Source: Paraspadella gotoi (taxonomy: Eukaryota > Chaetognatha). From it: a DNA stretch of 64,000 nucleotides. Where the stretch lies: contig CM119271.1 of assembly GCA_051294375.1 (NCBI GenBank), positions 9,758,291 to 9,822,290 of the forward strand, written 5' to 3'. A program made the translations under genes and the position numbers. Of this stretch, positions 21,207 through 33,829 are shown piece by piece. Position 1 is the stretch's first letter. The number at the start of each line of letters is the position of its first letter. The notes under the pieces are model-generated. The model ran no database searches and was not told the DNA's origin. It saw only the letters and a list, made by a program, of their open reading frames with translations.

Positions 21207-24200
21207 GTAAGTCTTTCTCTTAATTATAATTAAGGGTTGTTAGGGATCAGGAAGTAAGTTAATGGTTTAGAAGGATTTAAGTCAGTTGGGGGGAAGAATA
21301 TAGTGAAGGATTTGGTTTTAGTTTGTTTTATTTAATTAGAATTAAATTCAATGTTGTGGGGAAAGAAAAAATAAACGTTTTCTGAGAATAGAGCCGAAAG
21401 ATTTTGTTACGTGTAAATGATATACTGAGTTGATGATGATAGTTAGATTCTTTTTATTTTATTTAAAAGATTTTTCTTTGATACAATAAATACACATTCA
21501 TCATCCAATGTTCACTCTTATTAAAAACAATTTTAATACAATTCTTGTTGATATTTTGTGTATTTATTGTTATTATGAAGCTGTAACTAAATGGGCAATT
21601 TTTATCTTTTTTTACTAAAGTCATGACAACAATCTTATTTTTCCATATTTGTGTCTTTATTACCCCTAACCGATTTTTTGCCCTTTCTATAATTTAAACA
21701 ATTGTATATCGATTAAAAATATTACTTTAAGTTGGATCATTTATATGGACGCAAACAACCTAATAATTTTTTCGATGCCTATGACTTTAGAGTGAAAGGG
21801 AGTCACTAATAAAATTATATAAACTTTTTTTTGAACTAAGCCCAAAGCAAACAAAGCTGATAAACCTTGAAAATTCTATTCATTTCGGCAACTTGAATCG
21901 TTTTTTTAAAATATACATAAGTTTTCATTCAATTGTTAGTGAGAAAACTTAAAAATATAAAAATGAATTTCAAAAACATCCATTTCATGTAAAAAAGAGG
22001 GAAAAAAAATTAGCAAAAAAAGTTACTCAAAGATTAAAAGGGTGGAATTATTTATTTTTAATTCTTTTTGTAATATGATCAGAAATAATATAAATTTAAA
22101 TTTTTTCGTGTATAGTTATATTTAATTTAAAAAAGGTTTAATAATTCTATCATCCATCACGACAAATTATAATAAAGGATTATCAGAACTTTAAGTGAGG
22201 AAAAAAAGATGAAAGAAGAAAATACCCATCCAACGAACTTTGACTTCCTTTAATAACTGGTATTGTTAGAGTCCAACTTAAGTTCAAATTCATCTATTTA
22301 GAAATAAAAAGGATGAATGTTGTATATCGACGAAAAAAAGTAAAGCTCTCTCTCGGTAACCATGTGAAATGCAAGTTTTTTAAATCTCAAACGCCATAAA
22401 TCCCGCTCATGTTTTGTAATTTATTTGTCAGTAGTCCGAAAATATCCTCATGAGTCTTAAGGCTTGAAAGCGAAAAAATCCAACGATCGCCAAAATAATA
22501 CAAATCACGTAAAGTATTTCGGTCTTACTTTAAAGTCGGCGAAAAAAACATTCGTTTTACAAAACTAATAGACAAGAATAAAAATTACACGAAGCAAAAT
22601 TAAAGAAACTTTCTTCAAATAAAAAAGATTTTGCGTTTTTTCCGCCTACATTATGTCTTACAAATCAATCACATCGACCAAAAACTTTTACCCATAGATT
22701 TCTAACCAAAATTTCAGCCCATATAAATTATCATAAAAAATCAAGGAGAAAAAAAACATTAGTTAGCCCTTATTGAACATTAGCGTTTTTTTTACAAAAT
22801 AGATATCAGCATGTTTTAAAGCGAATGTTGAATTAATAAATAAACGTTTGAAATTATCAATAACGACTGATATAAAATAGCCTGGTCTCCACTATCCTTT
22901 CATATCACTGTTTAGAATTATGGTCGAATGTTCGAGGAAACAAAAATTCTTTTATTCTAACAGTTCGTGAATATACAATCTGAAGAATTCTTTTTTTTAA
23001 CATAATACACATTCAATCAGTTTTGCAAATATATATTTGAAATATAAAGTTATTATATGACACCGTACAAAGTAAAAAGAAATTATGTTGAAATAACCAC
23101 TTAGCATACATTATTGTTTCCAAAAATTAAAAAAATAGCATTGTAAAGACAGCAGTTAAAATATTTTCTATGAAGAAGCATTATTAAAGAATTTTTCTAT
23201 CGATTAAAATCACTCTCAGAAACTATAGTTACCGATATTATTGCATGAAGATATAACATCGTCTACAATAATTCAAGTGATGACCGTATGTCATTCCGCC
23301 GTCCATTTTACTAATTATTCCATCAGTGGAAAAGACACTGATCCTTGAAATCAAAGCGTCGAAAAAAAGGAACGTTTTCTTCTTTTAGGGGAGGGATAAA
23401 TTTGAAATATCTGTCGATAGCCGAGTAACAGTCGGTAATTTGTAACTTTAAGTTGACTAATTCCCCATATTTTTCAATCACATACGGATTAAAGTCGGCT
23501 TACGTCAGTTAAGTAAAATGCAAAATGTTATGTTAATGAATTAATTAATTGATCAGCAAAAACAATATTATGATTTTTTCGCTATTTGCTCTTAAAACTT
23601 TTAATCGCAAAATAGTTTTATTATGTCTAATACTCTTGATAGATCCGCAATATAAATGGCGTAAAATTTATCCAGCGCAAAAATTCAAAACAAGATGAGT
23701 AAGTTAAGTTCAAAAAAAAAAATCCAAATGTTTCTTGAATGATACTCCAATAGAATGACAAAGATTAATACCAACACCCATGTTGTTTTTGAACTGAATG
23801 GTCTTATATTCTCGTCTTTCAATGGCAGCTTTAGCAAAACTATGCCAGATATTATGGATAACCATGCTAGAATTCCCAATAGCAGTTGAACTTTCTCTTT
23901 CGATTACAGATTTATCTTTGACGAAATTGACGACAATGTGACAACTATTATTGTGAAATCATTGTTCCATTCCAATGTTTTTTTAAAAACTCTAATAATG
24001 CTAGGTGAAGAGTTGATAGCAATATCTTAAATGAAAAGGACAAATACTAAATTGAACATGAATATTACCACAAATTTTATTTATTACTTTTCGTCTTACG
24101 TAATTAAGCGTTTGTCTAAACTTTGAATCGCTATTTGCTACCTTAGATATATTCATTTCACCATTATTCTTTCAATATATTCTTATATTTAATTATTTCT

Positions 24201-26640
24201 CTATACAAATATATTATGAAAATCATAATAATCATATTCAAAAGTTCTAAAAAAAATTAAAACTTGAAAAGATTTTCTTTACTGATTTTTTTTAAAGAAT
24301 AAGGGCTGAGAAAAGATATATGAATTTTTTAACTTATTTTCCCAAATGATATAGAAAAAAGAATATATATATCAAAAATAAGACTTATTATCGGGAATTC
24401 AAATTATGTCTTTATTCTTTTATACCCCCCCGCTTGTCTTTGTCCCCTTAAAAAGTTACTATTTACATTATTCTTTCGCTATTTGGTATTATTAGTTATC
24501 TACGATTAAACAAACATTATTCAAACAATTTTATAGCTGAAACTAGGAAAAATAGACGTGAAAAAACATCAAGAAACGGTTTAAACCAGACCCGTATATT
24601 CCATGGCTGCTAGAAGGGTATAAAAGTTATGGATTAAACTTCAACCCACTTAGCCCTATATCTTATAACCTAAAGAAATTCAATGTAGAAGTTTAATACA
24701 TCGAGAGATCTTCACTTAAAATGTGATAATTTATTATACTGAGCTGTCAATAATCTTAGTATTGACCCACAACAAAACCTCAGTCTGTGTCCAGCATGCC
24801 ACTCTTACTGTCGCAGTTGTCTGAACATTAGTTGTTTGATAATTTCACCAAAAACATGTAAAGTTAAGTAGAAACCGAGATTCATTATATTGAATTTTAA
24901 ATGACTCATATGTAATAGACTGAATTAAATAAAAAATATGTTTAATGCTAAAAAAATATAAATAAAAAAATGCATAAGAAATATAAAGCTTGTGTGCACT
25001 TGTTTCTTTTCCTAATTTAAGAAAAAATAAATATCTAACAATATATTATTTTACTTGAATGTACTAACTTCTAATGGGAACAGAAAACACCTACTCTGTC
25101 TAGAAGATCTACAAGACAAAGTAAAAATGTCCAAACCAAATGATTCAAGTCCGCAGGTTCAAAAAATCACAAATTGACTTTTTTTTCAACAGAAGGGAAG
25201 TGTATTTGTAAGCGACTGCAAAAAAAACTTGCTCCCACGAATCGTCGACAAAAGGTGAGTGAAGATGAAAATAGCGAATAGAGAGAACGACGGTGTTGGT
25301 GATACGCCTTGGAATTTAGTTTGAGTTGAAAATCTCTCAGTCGGAACAAGGCCAGTTATTAAACAACGAAATGGACTAGATTAACACCAGTGGACATTTG
25401 GTGACAATTTAAACATAGATTATGCAGAAGAATGTTTCTTAAGTAAACGTTGAATGCCAAATTTACAATCATTTCTAATTCATTACACACGTAATCCCAT
25501 TTATTATCTAAATTTACATCTTCAAACTATTAATATAAATTTGATACGAGAACATATAATTTAAAAAATATTGAACAATATAACGGGAATAAGAGACAGG
25601 TGAAGGAAGAAGAGAATTGAAAAAGACTGGAGAAATGGAGAAGGAGAGAAGAGAGAAGGAGAAGATAAGTAACGTACAGAAGGGGGAGACGGGAAGGGAA
25701 GAAAGAAATCAGAAAGAAACTTTGGAAGAATAAAGGAGGAGGAGGAAGAGTGAAAGAGGAAGATAATAATTTAATAAGGGGGAAAGGAGTAGAAGAGGAA
25801 GAGGAGAAAATTTTTTTGATATTTATAAATTACAGAAAGTCTTACAAAACAAAATGAACCCAATATATGGCATTAAAAATCCACATAGCAATTCTAAAGT
25901 ATCTCATAAAATTATTGACATTAAACAATCGCGAGTGACGCCAATTGTATTTAACATTTAACTTGGATCAATTTATCCATATTTTTTCATTATTCCCGCC
26001 TCCCAAACAAACAAATAATCCAGGGCAATCTCCTCTGTCATGGCTGTTTTGGATTCATCCAAGGACGCCATGCCATCTTGCAAGCCGACGCCTTTCCCGG
26101 ATTGCCCTTAGAGTGGAGCACTCAAGAACAAAAAATATTTGAATGATCGAACAAATGACATTTTAGATGGAGATAGTATGATTAACTAGACAAATAAATT
26201 TTGTTCATATATTATCTCGGGACAAATAGTAAAAAATTTGATATATTTGTATAATATCTTATTAAAAATAGAAATTTAATATTTTTATAAAAAATTAATA
26301 AAAGATTCAGATTCTCATAAAAAGTTGAATTAAAAAATAGAAAATGTATCAAAAATTCTTCTTTCTTTGTTAATAAGAAAGGTGAAAACTTTTCCTGATT
26401 TTTTTATTCTCTAGTAGAAAATCTTTGTTTTTTTTTTTTTAAAACTTTAGTCATTTTGTTGATAACATTAAATATCGTAATCATTTATAAGTTTCTAGTT
26501 TTTCAGGAATCCAATCAGTTTTTTAATTAAAAAAAAATTTATTTTTGAATTTGACGATTTTAAGATATACAATTTAAATATTGATTCTTTCTTATGCTTA
26601 AATTTTAAAAGGATTTAATATTCATTATTATTGTCCATAG
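21207..26640. other. AT-rich, gene-free stretch, intron-like
   Basis: About 5.4 kb with short homopolymer runs and no frame above about 65 codons that looks coding, no repeat shared with the rest of the window and no RNA gene. A purine-rich patch at 25,600-25,810 is the only compositional feature. It reads as a long intron or intergenic DNA and is the cleanest stretch in the window. Confidence 0.55.
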
Positions 26641-26933
26641 CAGCAAAAAATATGTTCAACACTAAACTTTTCATCACTCACCCTATTGCCCTCTCACGGT
26701 CCTGGCACTCTGCTCCCATCACCTGGCCGCAACAGATCCAGTTGACCAACGTCTTTCGTCTGCGTCTTTTTGCGATTGTTTCAAAATGTTGCCGAAAACA
26801 AAAGTTTTGAGCGAGATAGAAGACGTCGACGAAGAGAAGAGATGCATGGAGGGCGACGTCGCGTTCAAAAAAAAAATAACAAACAACAACACAATGTGTT
26901 TGAAATGGAGACAATATAATGATTGAACTGGAT
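26640..26933 (+). CDS. Possible short coding frame
   Basis: A plus-strand frame is open for about 95 codons and includes an ATG at 26,787 giving 48 residues (MLPKTKVLSEIEDVDEEKRC, then a lysine-rich KKKITNNNTM segment), ending TGA near 26,933. Charged helix-like composition differs from the neighbouring AT-rich DNA. An antisense frame also exists, and no splice sites or domain are evident. Confidence 0.2.
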
Positions 26934-28190
26934 AAAAATAATTAAACATCTACCATAAAATAAACAAACACTGATGAGTACCAAAACATCTCGTAGTGAT
27001 ACCTTTCATCACATTGTTTCGAAATCAGCTTCGTCATTATATGCGCTCCTTTTTGCCACCTGCTACCCCGCTACACACGGCTCTGCTGTGCTGGTTTAAT
27101 GAACACATCTGCCATCGAGGAACCGAAGTCGGCATTTTTTGTGTTCTAATTACCTTCTTTCTCAAAAAACTTTGTCAAGCTGGTCGACACCTGTCATCCT
27201 GGTCGCTCCATGCCTGTTATTAGATCGGGTAAAATAAGATCATAATAATAAAAGATCATAGTTTCTGTAGCCAGGACCATGCCTAGTATATTGGCCAATG
27301 CAATCTATTCAAGTCGGCACCGGCACGTCCCAGCGAAGGCAGCAGAGGCTGTGATTATGATTAATTATTCCAATGATTGACAATTAGTAACGATAAAAGT
27401 AAAATAAGAAATAGAGATAAATAAGTGGTTTGCGTAAATTTACATAACTTTATGCTATTTGTATTGCTACTTGGAAAGGGACGGAACAACAGGACAAAAT
27501 GTTGTTCAAAAGATTTGCAACTCACAACTGTTATTATCGCATCTACTTTTTCAAGTAAATCGCAGGTACTGTGGTGTATTTCACACAACCTCACGGCCAG
27601 CACCTTGGCTCAGAGGGAACTCACTCCCAGGCGTTGGATTCCACATTCCTAACGATCTCTCTGCGTTGGCAAAGCGAGACCGTCCTAGGTACCGCGCCAT
27701 GACTGATGCGTTCACTGAGGTCGAAAGCCCCAAGCCACAGGCAGATTCCCAATAGCATCACAGGCAACTGCTTGCCATAGTACTCGATTCGTATTTATAC
27801 CTTCTTTCGTTCTTCTTAGCGGCAAACGTTTTACTTGGTTTAATATACCTGCTCAATAATTCTTTCCCCTCTCGCGAATGATTTTACCTTACTTGTATGG
27901 TGTCCTCATGCTGCTTCAGAATTAATTTTAATTTTTCTGTATTTGATGAATGCATCAAAGACTTTTATTTTAACTCTCTCGAAAATTTGAACGGATCGGG
28001 GAGGTCGGCGCGAACACAGTAGGAAGGAAATCAACCAATGAAAATTATCCATTCCATTGATAAATAAGCCCTCTTGCCCTTGACTTTGACAGGCCTTGTA
28101 GCTTTAAGGGCCTCCTCACTCTTACATGATACTGACACGCAGGTCCCTGCAGCTTTAAATTAAGACTCTTCGTATATTTAAAGATATATA
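26934..28190. other. No supported gene
   Basis: Mixed composition with a somewhat GC-richer zone at 27,560-27,760 containing overlapping frames in two registers. No domain, repeat partner or paired splice sites. Confidence 0.45.
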
Positions 28191-28479
28191 ATCAATGAGA
28201 ATTCTCTGTGTTTTTCTGTGCTCTGTGGGAGAAGGCATGGCTTGTCTTGGTGGTTCGAAGGTTCTATTGGGATGTCGAGAAATGCCGGGTGTGGATTCCT
28301 TTTCCGCGCGAAAATGGTGCCCGATTGTAGTGATTCGCCAGCCTGTTCTTCTTTTGCTATTTGCGATAGTAGCGTTGCTTGTCTGCTTTGTCGAAGCTTC
28401 CTTGGCTCGGTCTCTCTTCCTTCGCTGGGGATTTGGCCTGTTTGTTCGCGGTCCTCGATTGGAGGGAACGGCAGTCAGG

Positions 28480-28566
28480 AAAACGACCCAGGTCAGGGAA
28501 GACGGTCACAGGTCAGGGTCAGGTCGAGTCAGGGAACGCAGAGTCAGGGAGACTGCAAGTCAGGAA
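28480..28566 (+). repeat. Short degenerate AGTCAGGGA repeats
   Basis: At least seven spaced copies of GTCAGG(GA) in 90 bases, inside two overlapping frames (28,195-28,611 and 28,218-28,733). The overlap and the repeat make a coding call unsafe. Confidence 0.5.
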
Positions 28567-28814
28567 CGAAAGGGCGGTCGGTCGATCGGTTCAGACGATT
28601 CGGCAGTTTAACAGCATGTAATCGGCAGGCGGGAGGACAGGGCGCAGAGGAGAGCTGCCGCGCGCTCGTCAACCTCCGCTTCGCAGACAGCCATTATCGT
28701 TGGCGCGATTTACTTTTGTTTCGCGAAAGTTGATAGATATACTATTCTGAACAATAATCATTATTTTTAAAATCATTGCAATAAAGTCCTTATCTCAGTC
28801 AATGAATTGACAAC

Positions 28815-28828
28815 ATCTCTCTTTCTCT

Positions 28829-28870
<42 letters not shown>

Positions 28871-29125
28871 CTCTTTTATCTCTTTCTCTTCTAATCTCAT
28901 CTACTCTCTCCTCTTTTTTTTCTAGTACTAGAGAGGTTCATAGGAATGCCGAGCATTCGGTATATGTATAATGAATTATAACTAGCGCTGAGAGTTTCAA
29001 AGTCCATTAATTCGATTTAATCGAAAATTCCAGATATTTCTCCCCTCTCCCCTTCTCTTTCTTCGTTTCTCTCTTTTTCTTTTCTCTTCTCTCTACTCTC
29101 TCTCTCTCTCTCTCGCTCTCTTCTC
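28815..29125 (+). repeat. CT-rich tracts
   Basis: (CT)n at about 28,826-28,866 and 29,094-29,114, with pyrimidine-rich flanks. From 29,140 to 29,847 I see no gene. Confidence 0.9.
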
Positions 29126-29847
29126 TGTGTTGGTGGTATAGGTTACTTTGGTTCATTACACTATTAATATCTATCTATCTCTCATTCTTCTTCATTCGTT
29201 CGTAATGAGAAACAATAAAATACAGCACTAACAATTTTCACCATCATCAACGCAACTATATTTTACGAACGTCAATACACAACATAAATAAAAACAGGAG
29301 AACCGAATTGTCATCACAAACTCACGACGAAATCAATTCTCCTTCAGGGTGGTAAACTCTCACTACGGCGCCACTAGTCAACGCCACCGACCGTTTTTTG
29401 ACGTCACAAAATAGAGGAAAAAAAAAATTAGTGGGCCGGCCGAGTTAAACTAAGAATATATTAACGGCGTCTACGGATAATAACCTCGTGAAAGTGAAAT
29501 TTTTTCCGTCGTCGAATCCCGGAATGTTCACTTCGAGCGGTAAAGGTTCGTCCGTGACCAAGCGATAATTTCGGGAAGCCTTTCGGGTTTTAACGAAAAT
29601 TTAAAAGATCGGTTTTACGAATTTAAAAAAATGAATGTTAGAGTTGATTGAACTTAAGAAAGAAATGGGACCTTTTCGAGGGACCCCATTTCTGTTCGTT
29701 TTATCCTAAGATGTATTTTTTACTTTAAATTTTAATTAAATAATCCTTGAACCTTATAACTTAATTCTTGTATCCCTAACCTAAATCCTAACCCGAAACC
29801 ATGCCTGAGATCCTCTATCAGTCGCTATCGTTTCTTAACCTAGTCCA

Positions 29848-29895
29848 GAATACCGACCGACAGACGACCGATAAAGTACGTTACTCGCGGCGCTA
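29848..29895 (+). mobile_element. Truncated 3' end of the hairpin-ended element
   Basis: ACCGACCGACAGACGACC followed by a TACTCGCGGCGC-type end and CTACTAAA resembles the end of the elements at 46,783-47,033 and elsewhere. Only the last 50 bases are present and half of the palindrome is missing. Confidence 0.5.
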
Positions 29896-29997
29896 CTAAA
29901 TACGTGAGAGTCAAAAGATTAAAGGTTCTCCCTCACAAGATTCACGAATCTTTTTCACTTAAATCAGCTTTTCTCACATTCCACTTGTCTATTTTAG

Positions 29998-30233
29998 TCG
30001 CTAATTCATCACTGAAGCTTGGATGGTTGATGCGCGCCACGATCCAAACGTTTCCTGCCGCCGACAGGTATTCGCACTTTCTATTCTTTGACCAATGAAA
30101 AGACTGTGAGTTGCAAACCTGATTTTCTGAACATCACAACGTTTTTTTCAGGAGCCTCAATTTTCACTCTCCTCTCTCACCGCATGCCTTCAAGTATTTC
30201 CTGCTTCTTGTTGAAACGTCTTTATTCGATTAG
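29998..30233 (+). CDS. Candidate two-exon gene 3' end with an 84-base intron
   Basis: Exon 29,998-30,067 follows the acceptor CTTGTCTATTTTAG and reads ANSSLKLGWLMRATIQTFPA. It ends GACAG before GTATTC at 30,068. The intron ends ACGTTTTTTTCAG, and the exon 30,152-30,233 continues in the same frame (SLNFHSPLSPHAFKYFLLL) to TAG at 30,231. The support is that the two splice sites and an uninterrupted frame agree and the residues look natural. The frame is also open upstream of 29,998 to about 29,904, so the first acceptor is optional. No family recognised. It is followed at once by GA tracts. Confidence 0.35.
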
Positions 30234-30234
30234 A

Positions 30235-30535
30235 GGAGGAGGGAAGAGGAGAGAGAAGAGAGAAGGAGAGAGAGAGAGAGAGGAGGAGAGAGAGAGAGAG
30301 AGAGAGAGAGAGGGAAGACGGCCTCCGACTCGGGGAAGCGATTTGGATTTTTTTTTATTGGAAGACCGAATTAAAGACGGACGTATTTGCTAGTCTTTCG
30401 TTTAATTGGGCGGAGGGTGAGAAGAGATGGAGAGATTGGCGGGAGAGAGAGAGAGGAGAGTGAGAAGAGGAGAGAGAGGAATGAGAGAGAAGAGGAGAGA
30501 GGAGGGAAGAGAGAGAGAGAGAGAGATCGAGCGGC
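30235..30535 (+). repeat. GA-rich tracts
   Basis: (GA)n at about 30,266-30,312 and interrupted GA runs at 30,440-30,530, separated by about 100 mixed bases. From 30,540 to 31,047 the DNA is AT-rich without a gene. Confidence 0.9.
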
Positions 30536-31047
30536 GATCAAGTTTCCGTTTTCTCACGTTGTTTTTGATCGTCGGGAATAAAAAGTATGCATGATTTTAT
30601 CAGTATGATTGATTTGTAAAATTTCGAAAATATTATTAATTTGTAAATATGTTAAAAAAAAATTAAAATTGCAGATTTAAAAAAATAAAAAATAAATGAC
30701 ATGAAGTTTAACTCAGCATTCTTAAATAACTAGATATTAATAAAAATTTATATTTAAATCTTTTAAATTAATACCAAAATTAATATTTTTCCCGATGTGA
30801 TCCACATCGCGTGTCTTCTCGGACTCTATCTCCCATCGGACGTCTCTTCTATCTTTCTTCGATGCGCTCATCGTGAAATGAGAATTTCACAAAACGTATT
30901 TGTTTTTCAACTGTTTTTTTTTATAAATAAGAAAAATAGTCGAAAAAAAACAGTAATAGAAAGTTTAAAGGCATTTTGACGCAACTTTCTTAATATTGGC
31001 AATTTTCGGTATCGAAATCGGTTCAGTAGAGTACTTCCATCGGCAAA

Positions 31048-31584
31048 GAAAACAGTTTTTTGAGCAAACAATTCGGGATTGCTACGATATTAATTAATTA
31101 ATTTGATTAAGTTAATTAATTAATATAGTAAATTAAGAATTAATAGATTAATTAATTAATTAATTAATAGATTAATTATTTTTATTATCCAGCTTGTCAT
31201 CATCGATTGTCCTTAAATTGAGTCAGACGTTATTAAATGGTTTGTTCATTTTTCAAAAAAACAATATCTCTATTATTTCGGCCAGGCGGGCAAGCCCGTC
31301 CTGTCTAGATTTTTTTCGGTTTGCTTTCTGTCCTCGTTTTTGCAATGCATGGCTTCTGAAAGTTGTGATATCATGGGAGTTGAAGTTCATATAGATGGGC
31401 TTCTATCTCAAGTCTTTAAATTCTCATGTTCTAATCAATATTGGTATTGTTATGTTTTATTTACAAACAAAACGTTTTAATTATATGTCGCTCTCTCTCT
31501 CTCTCTCTTGCTCTTTTTCTCCTCACTTGCTTCTTCGAAAAACGAAGTTCGCGGCTCTGCAGCGTCTGTCCAGCTTCTTTCTCT

Positions 31585-31638
<54 letters not shown>

Positions 31639-31955
31639 CAAAAATTGTTTTAGATATAATGTGGGTTCACTAATGTAAAAACATGCCGAACAGGGCGCAA
31701 CCCGGGGTCCTTTGGTAGAGAATAGGTGACTCACGCTTGACGTGCAGGCGCCATAAGTACTGCTGATTCTACGAGTAAAGTGATAGGCTTCTCTCTCTCT
31801 CTCTCTTTTAATTCATTATAATTATCGTCTTTCTACTGTATTTCTCTTGCACGCTGTCTCTCTCTACTATTCTCTCGTCTACTCGTCTGTCTCTTGTCTT
31901 TCTGTCATGTGTCTTCCCATCTGTTCCGGATCTTTTGCAAGTGAATCGTTTGTTT
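31048..31955 (+). repeat. Repeat R3, copy 2 (indel-ridden)
   Basis: Same landmark order as 7,770-8,712, including CCAGGCGGGCAAGCCCGTCC at 31,282 and GTGGGTTCACTAATGTAAAA at 31,661. The homologous CT tracts have changed length, and single-base indels are frequent. Confidence 0.75.
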
Positions 31956-32079
31956 TTGAAAAATTCTGATTATTTTTCCTTCTAAAACTTATTTATTATT
32001 GCATTTTATTCCGACGCCTTTGTCTTCAATACAAAATCCCATATTTTTCATCCGAGATTTTCGTGGATTTTTTTCTTTT

Positions 32080-32600
32080 TTCATTTCTCTCTCTCTGGTC
32101 ATCTCTCCTCTCTTTCTCTCTCTTCTTTCTCTCTCTCTCTTTCTCCCTCTCTCTCTTTCACTTCTATCAGCATTTTCTTTTTTATTGACTATCATCGCGA
32201 ATCAATGAATGACAATCATCGCATCATGAATGACAATCATCGCAATCACTGAATGACTATCATCACAGCAGTGAATGACTATCATCGCGATTCAATAAGT
32301 TGATTCATCATCGAATCATAATCAATTCCTATTACTCAATAATTTACTATTACATCAATCAATTAGTATTACCTCAACAAGTACTATTTACATCAACAAT
32401 TCGTTTATCGCATGGATTCATTGTTTTTTTTCCCGTTTTTTCATTAAGTTTTCTATGATGTGGGCTCTGGCTCGATTTGAGTCTTTTTAGATTTTTTTAT
32501 TTTAGTCTCCTTCTCTCTCTCTCTCTCACTGCTCTCTCTTCTCTCTCACTCTCTCTCTCTCTTCACTCTCTTTTCTCTCTCTCTCTTCGCTCTTGTTATC
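32080..32600 (+). repeat. CT tracts and an ATGAATGAC(T/A)ATCATCGC minisatellite
   Basis: CT-rich at 32,085-32,160 and 32,510-32,590. Between them, 32,185-32,290 has about five units of 22-26 bases with the core TGAATGACAATCATCGC. Confidence 0.75.
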
Positions 32601-32639
32601 GCAATAGCGACGGTCCTTATGCTTTAAAGTTTTTTTAAC

Positions 32640-33610
32640 TTTGCATTCATTTTTTCAACATTGTCATAATGGGTTTCAACTTGCATTCCGTAAAACTTTA
32701 ATCTAGCTTCTTCACTCATTCCTACCGGCTACAAAATTTCATCTTCAATCTATCCATGGAGCCGTTAAATAAATAAAATTAAAAGATTAAGAAAGTGACT
32801 CATATTTTTTCATTTAAACTCATTTCACTTGGTACTTTCACTGAAACTTGGTATATCAGGCTTCGTCATACGTTTTCCTACCACACAAAATTTAACTCAA
32901 TCCTATCCCATCCAATTATGATTTATTGGAGTTATTTATTGGTTAAATAAGTAAAAGATTTTAGTAAATGACTATGTTTTTTCCATTTAACTAATTTCCA
33001 CCACACGATTTCATTCAAAAATTTATATCCAGCTTTTAATCACACACTTGTCCTACCCACACACAAAAATTTTAATTTTCCAATCCAACCAGCCAATACG
33101 GTTATTGGAGCTTTTTGCTAAGATGGGACGGAATGGACGGATTGATTGACTAATAATTAATTATTATTAATTTATTTACTAATTATTAATATAACTGTAA
33201 TATTGTTTATTAATACATCTGCAATACATTTATATAAAAGGAAAAGAACATAATCCAATTAGTAAAACAGGTTTTTTGTTTTTTTCCATTAAACTATTTC
33301 ACTCAAACTATTCCATCGAACTTGCATTTCCTGTCAATCACACTTTCCTACCACATACAAAATTCCAGGTCAATCAGCCCCATCCACTCATGAGCAATTG
33401 GTGTTCAAATATGTCATATATTTTTTTTGTTTTTTCCATTTAAACTCATTTCCACTCGACGATCCATCGAAACTTACATATCAGGCTCAATCACACACTT
33501 TACCTATCCACACACAAAATTCATTAAATCCATCCATCTAATCCCGATAATTGGTGTTTTGCTAAGGTATGGGACGGCGACGGACGACGGACGGACGACA
33601 GACAGAACGG
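32640..33610 (+). repeat. Degenerate tandem repeat of about 130-300 bp, five units
   Basis: Each unit carries, in order, TTTTTTCCATTTAAACT, a short ATATCAGGCT-like motif, CTACCACACACAAAATT, ATCCATCCA and ATTGGTGTTTTGCTAAG, with starts near 32,650, 32,805, 32,975, 33,280 and 33,430. Two units end in GGGACGG followed by GGACGGAC runs. The layout resembles tails of invertebrate SINE-type repeats ending in GACGGACGGAC. Nature uncertain. Confidence 0.6.
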
Positions 33611-33689
33611 ACGGACGGACTATTTTTTGTTTAATTTATCATAATTCGAGATTCTAATGATATAAGTTGTGCCCACAATATTGAGGGGG

Positions 33690-33770
33690 CGGACCGACGG
33701 ACGAAAGTGAGTTATAAAAAGTGGAGTTATAGAGTTCGGCATCTGCTGCATAAGCAGATCCGACTAAAAA
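33690..33770 (+). mobile_element. Hairpin-ended element, variant with a different terminal hairpin
   Basis: CGGACCGACGGACGAAAGTG is followed by AGTTATAGAGTTCGG, a stem-loop ATCTGCTGCATAAGCAGAT and CCGACTAAAAA. The order (GACGGAC run, AAAGTGA-TTATA, GAGTT, hairpin, ...CTAAAAA) equals that of the elements at 46.8 kb and 55-60 kb, but the hairpin sequence differs. Only the terminal part is recognised. Confidence 0.5.
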
Positions 33771-33829
33771 GGGTAAGGAGAGGATTTGAAGATTTGAAGT
33801 CTTTAAAAGTTGAAAAGATCTACGTCACT

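Noticed and set aside
28195-28733. Two overlapping frames of 138 and 171 codons
   Set aside because: Mutually overlapping registers with short internal repeats and no recognisable motif; neither can be preferred.
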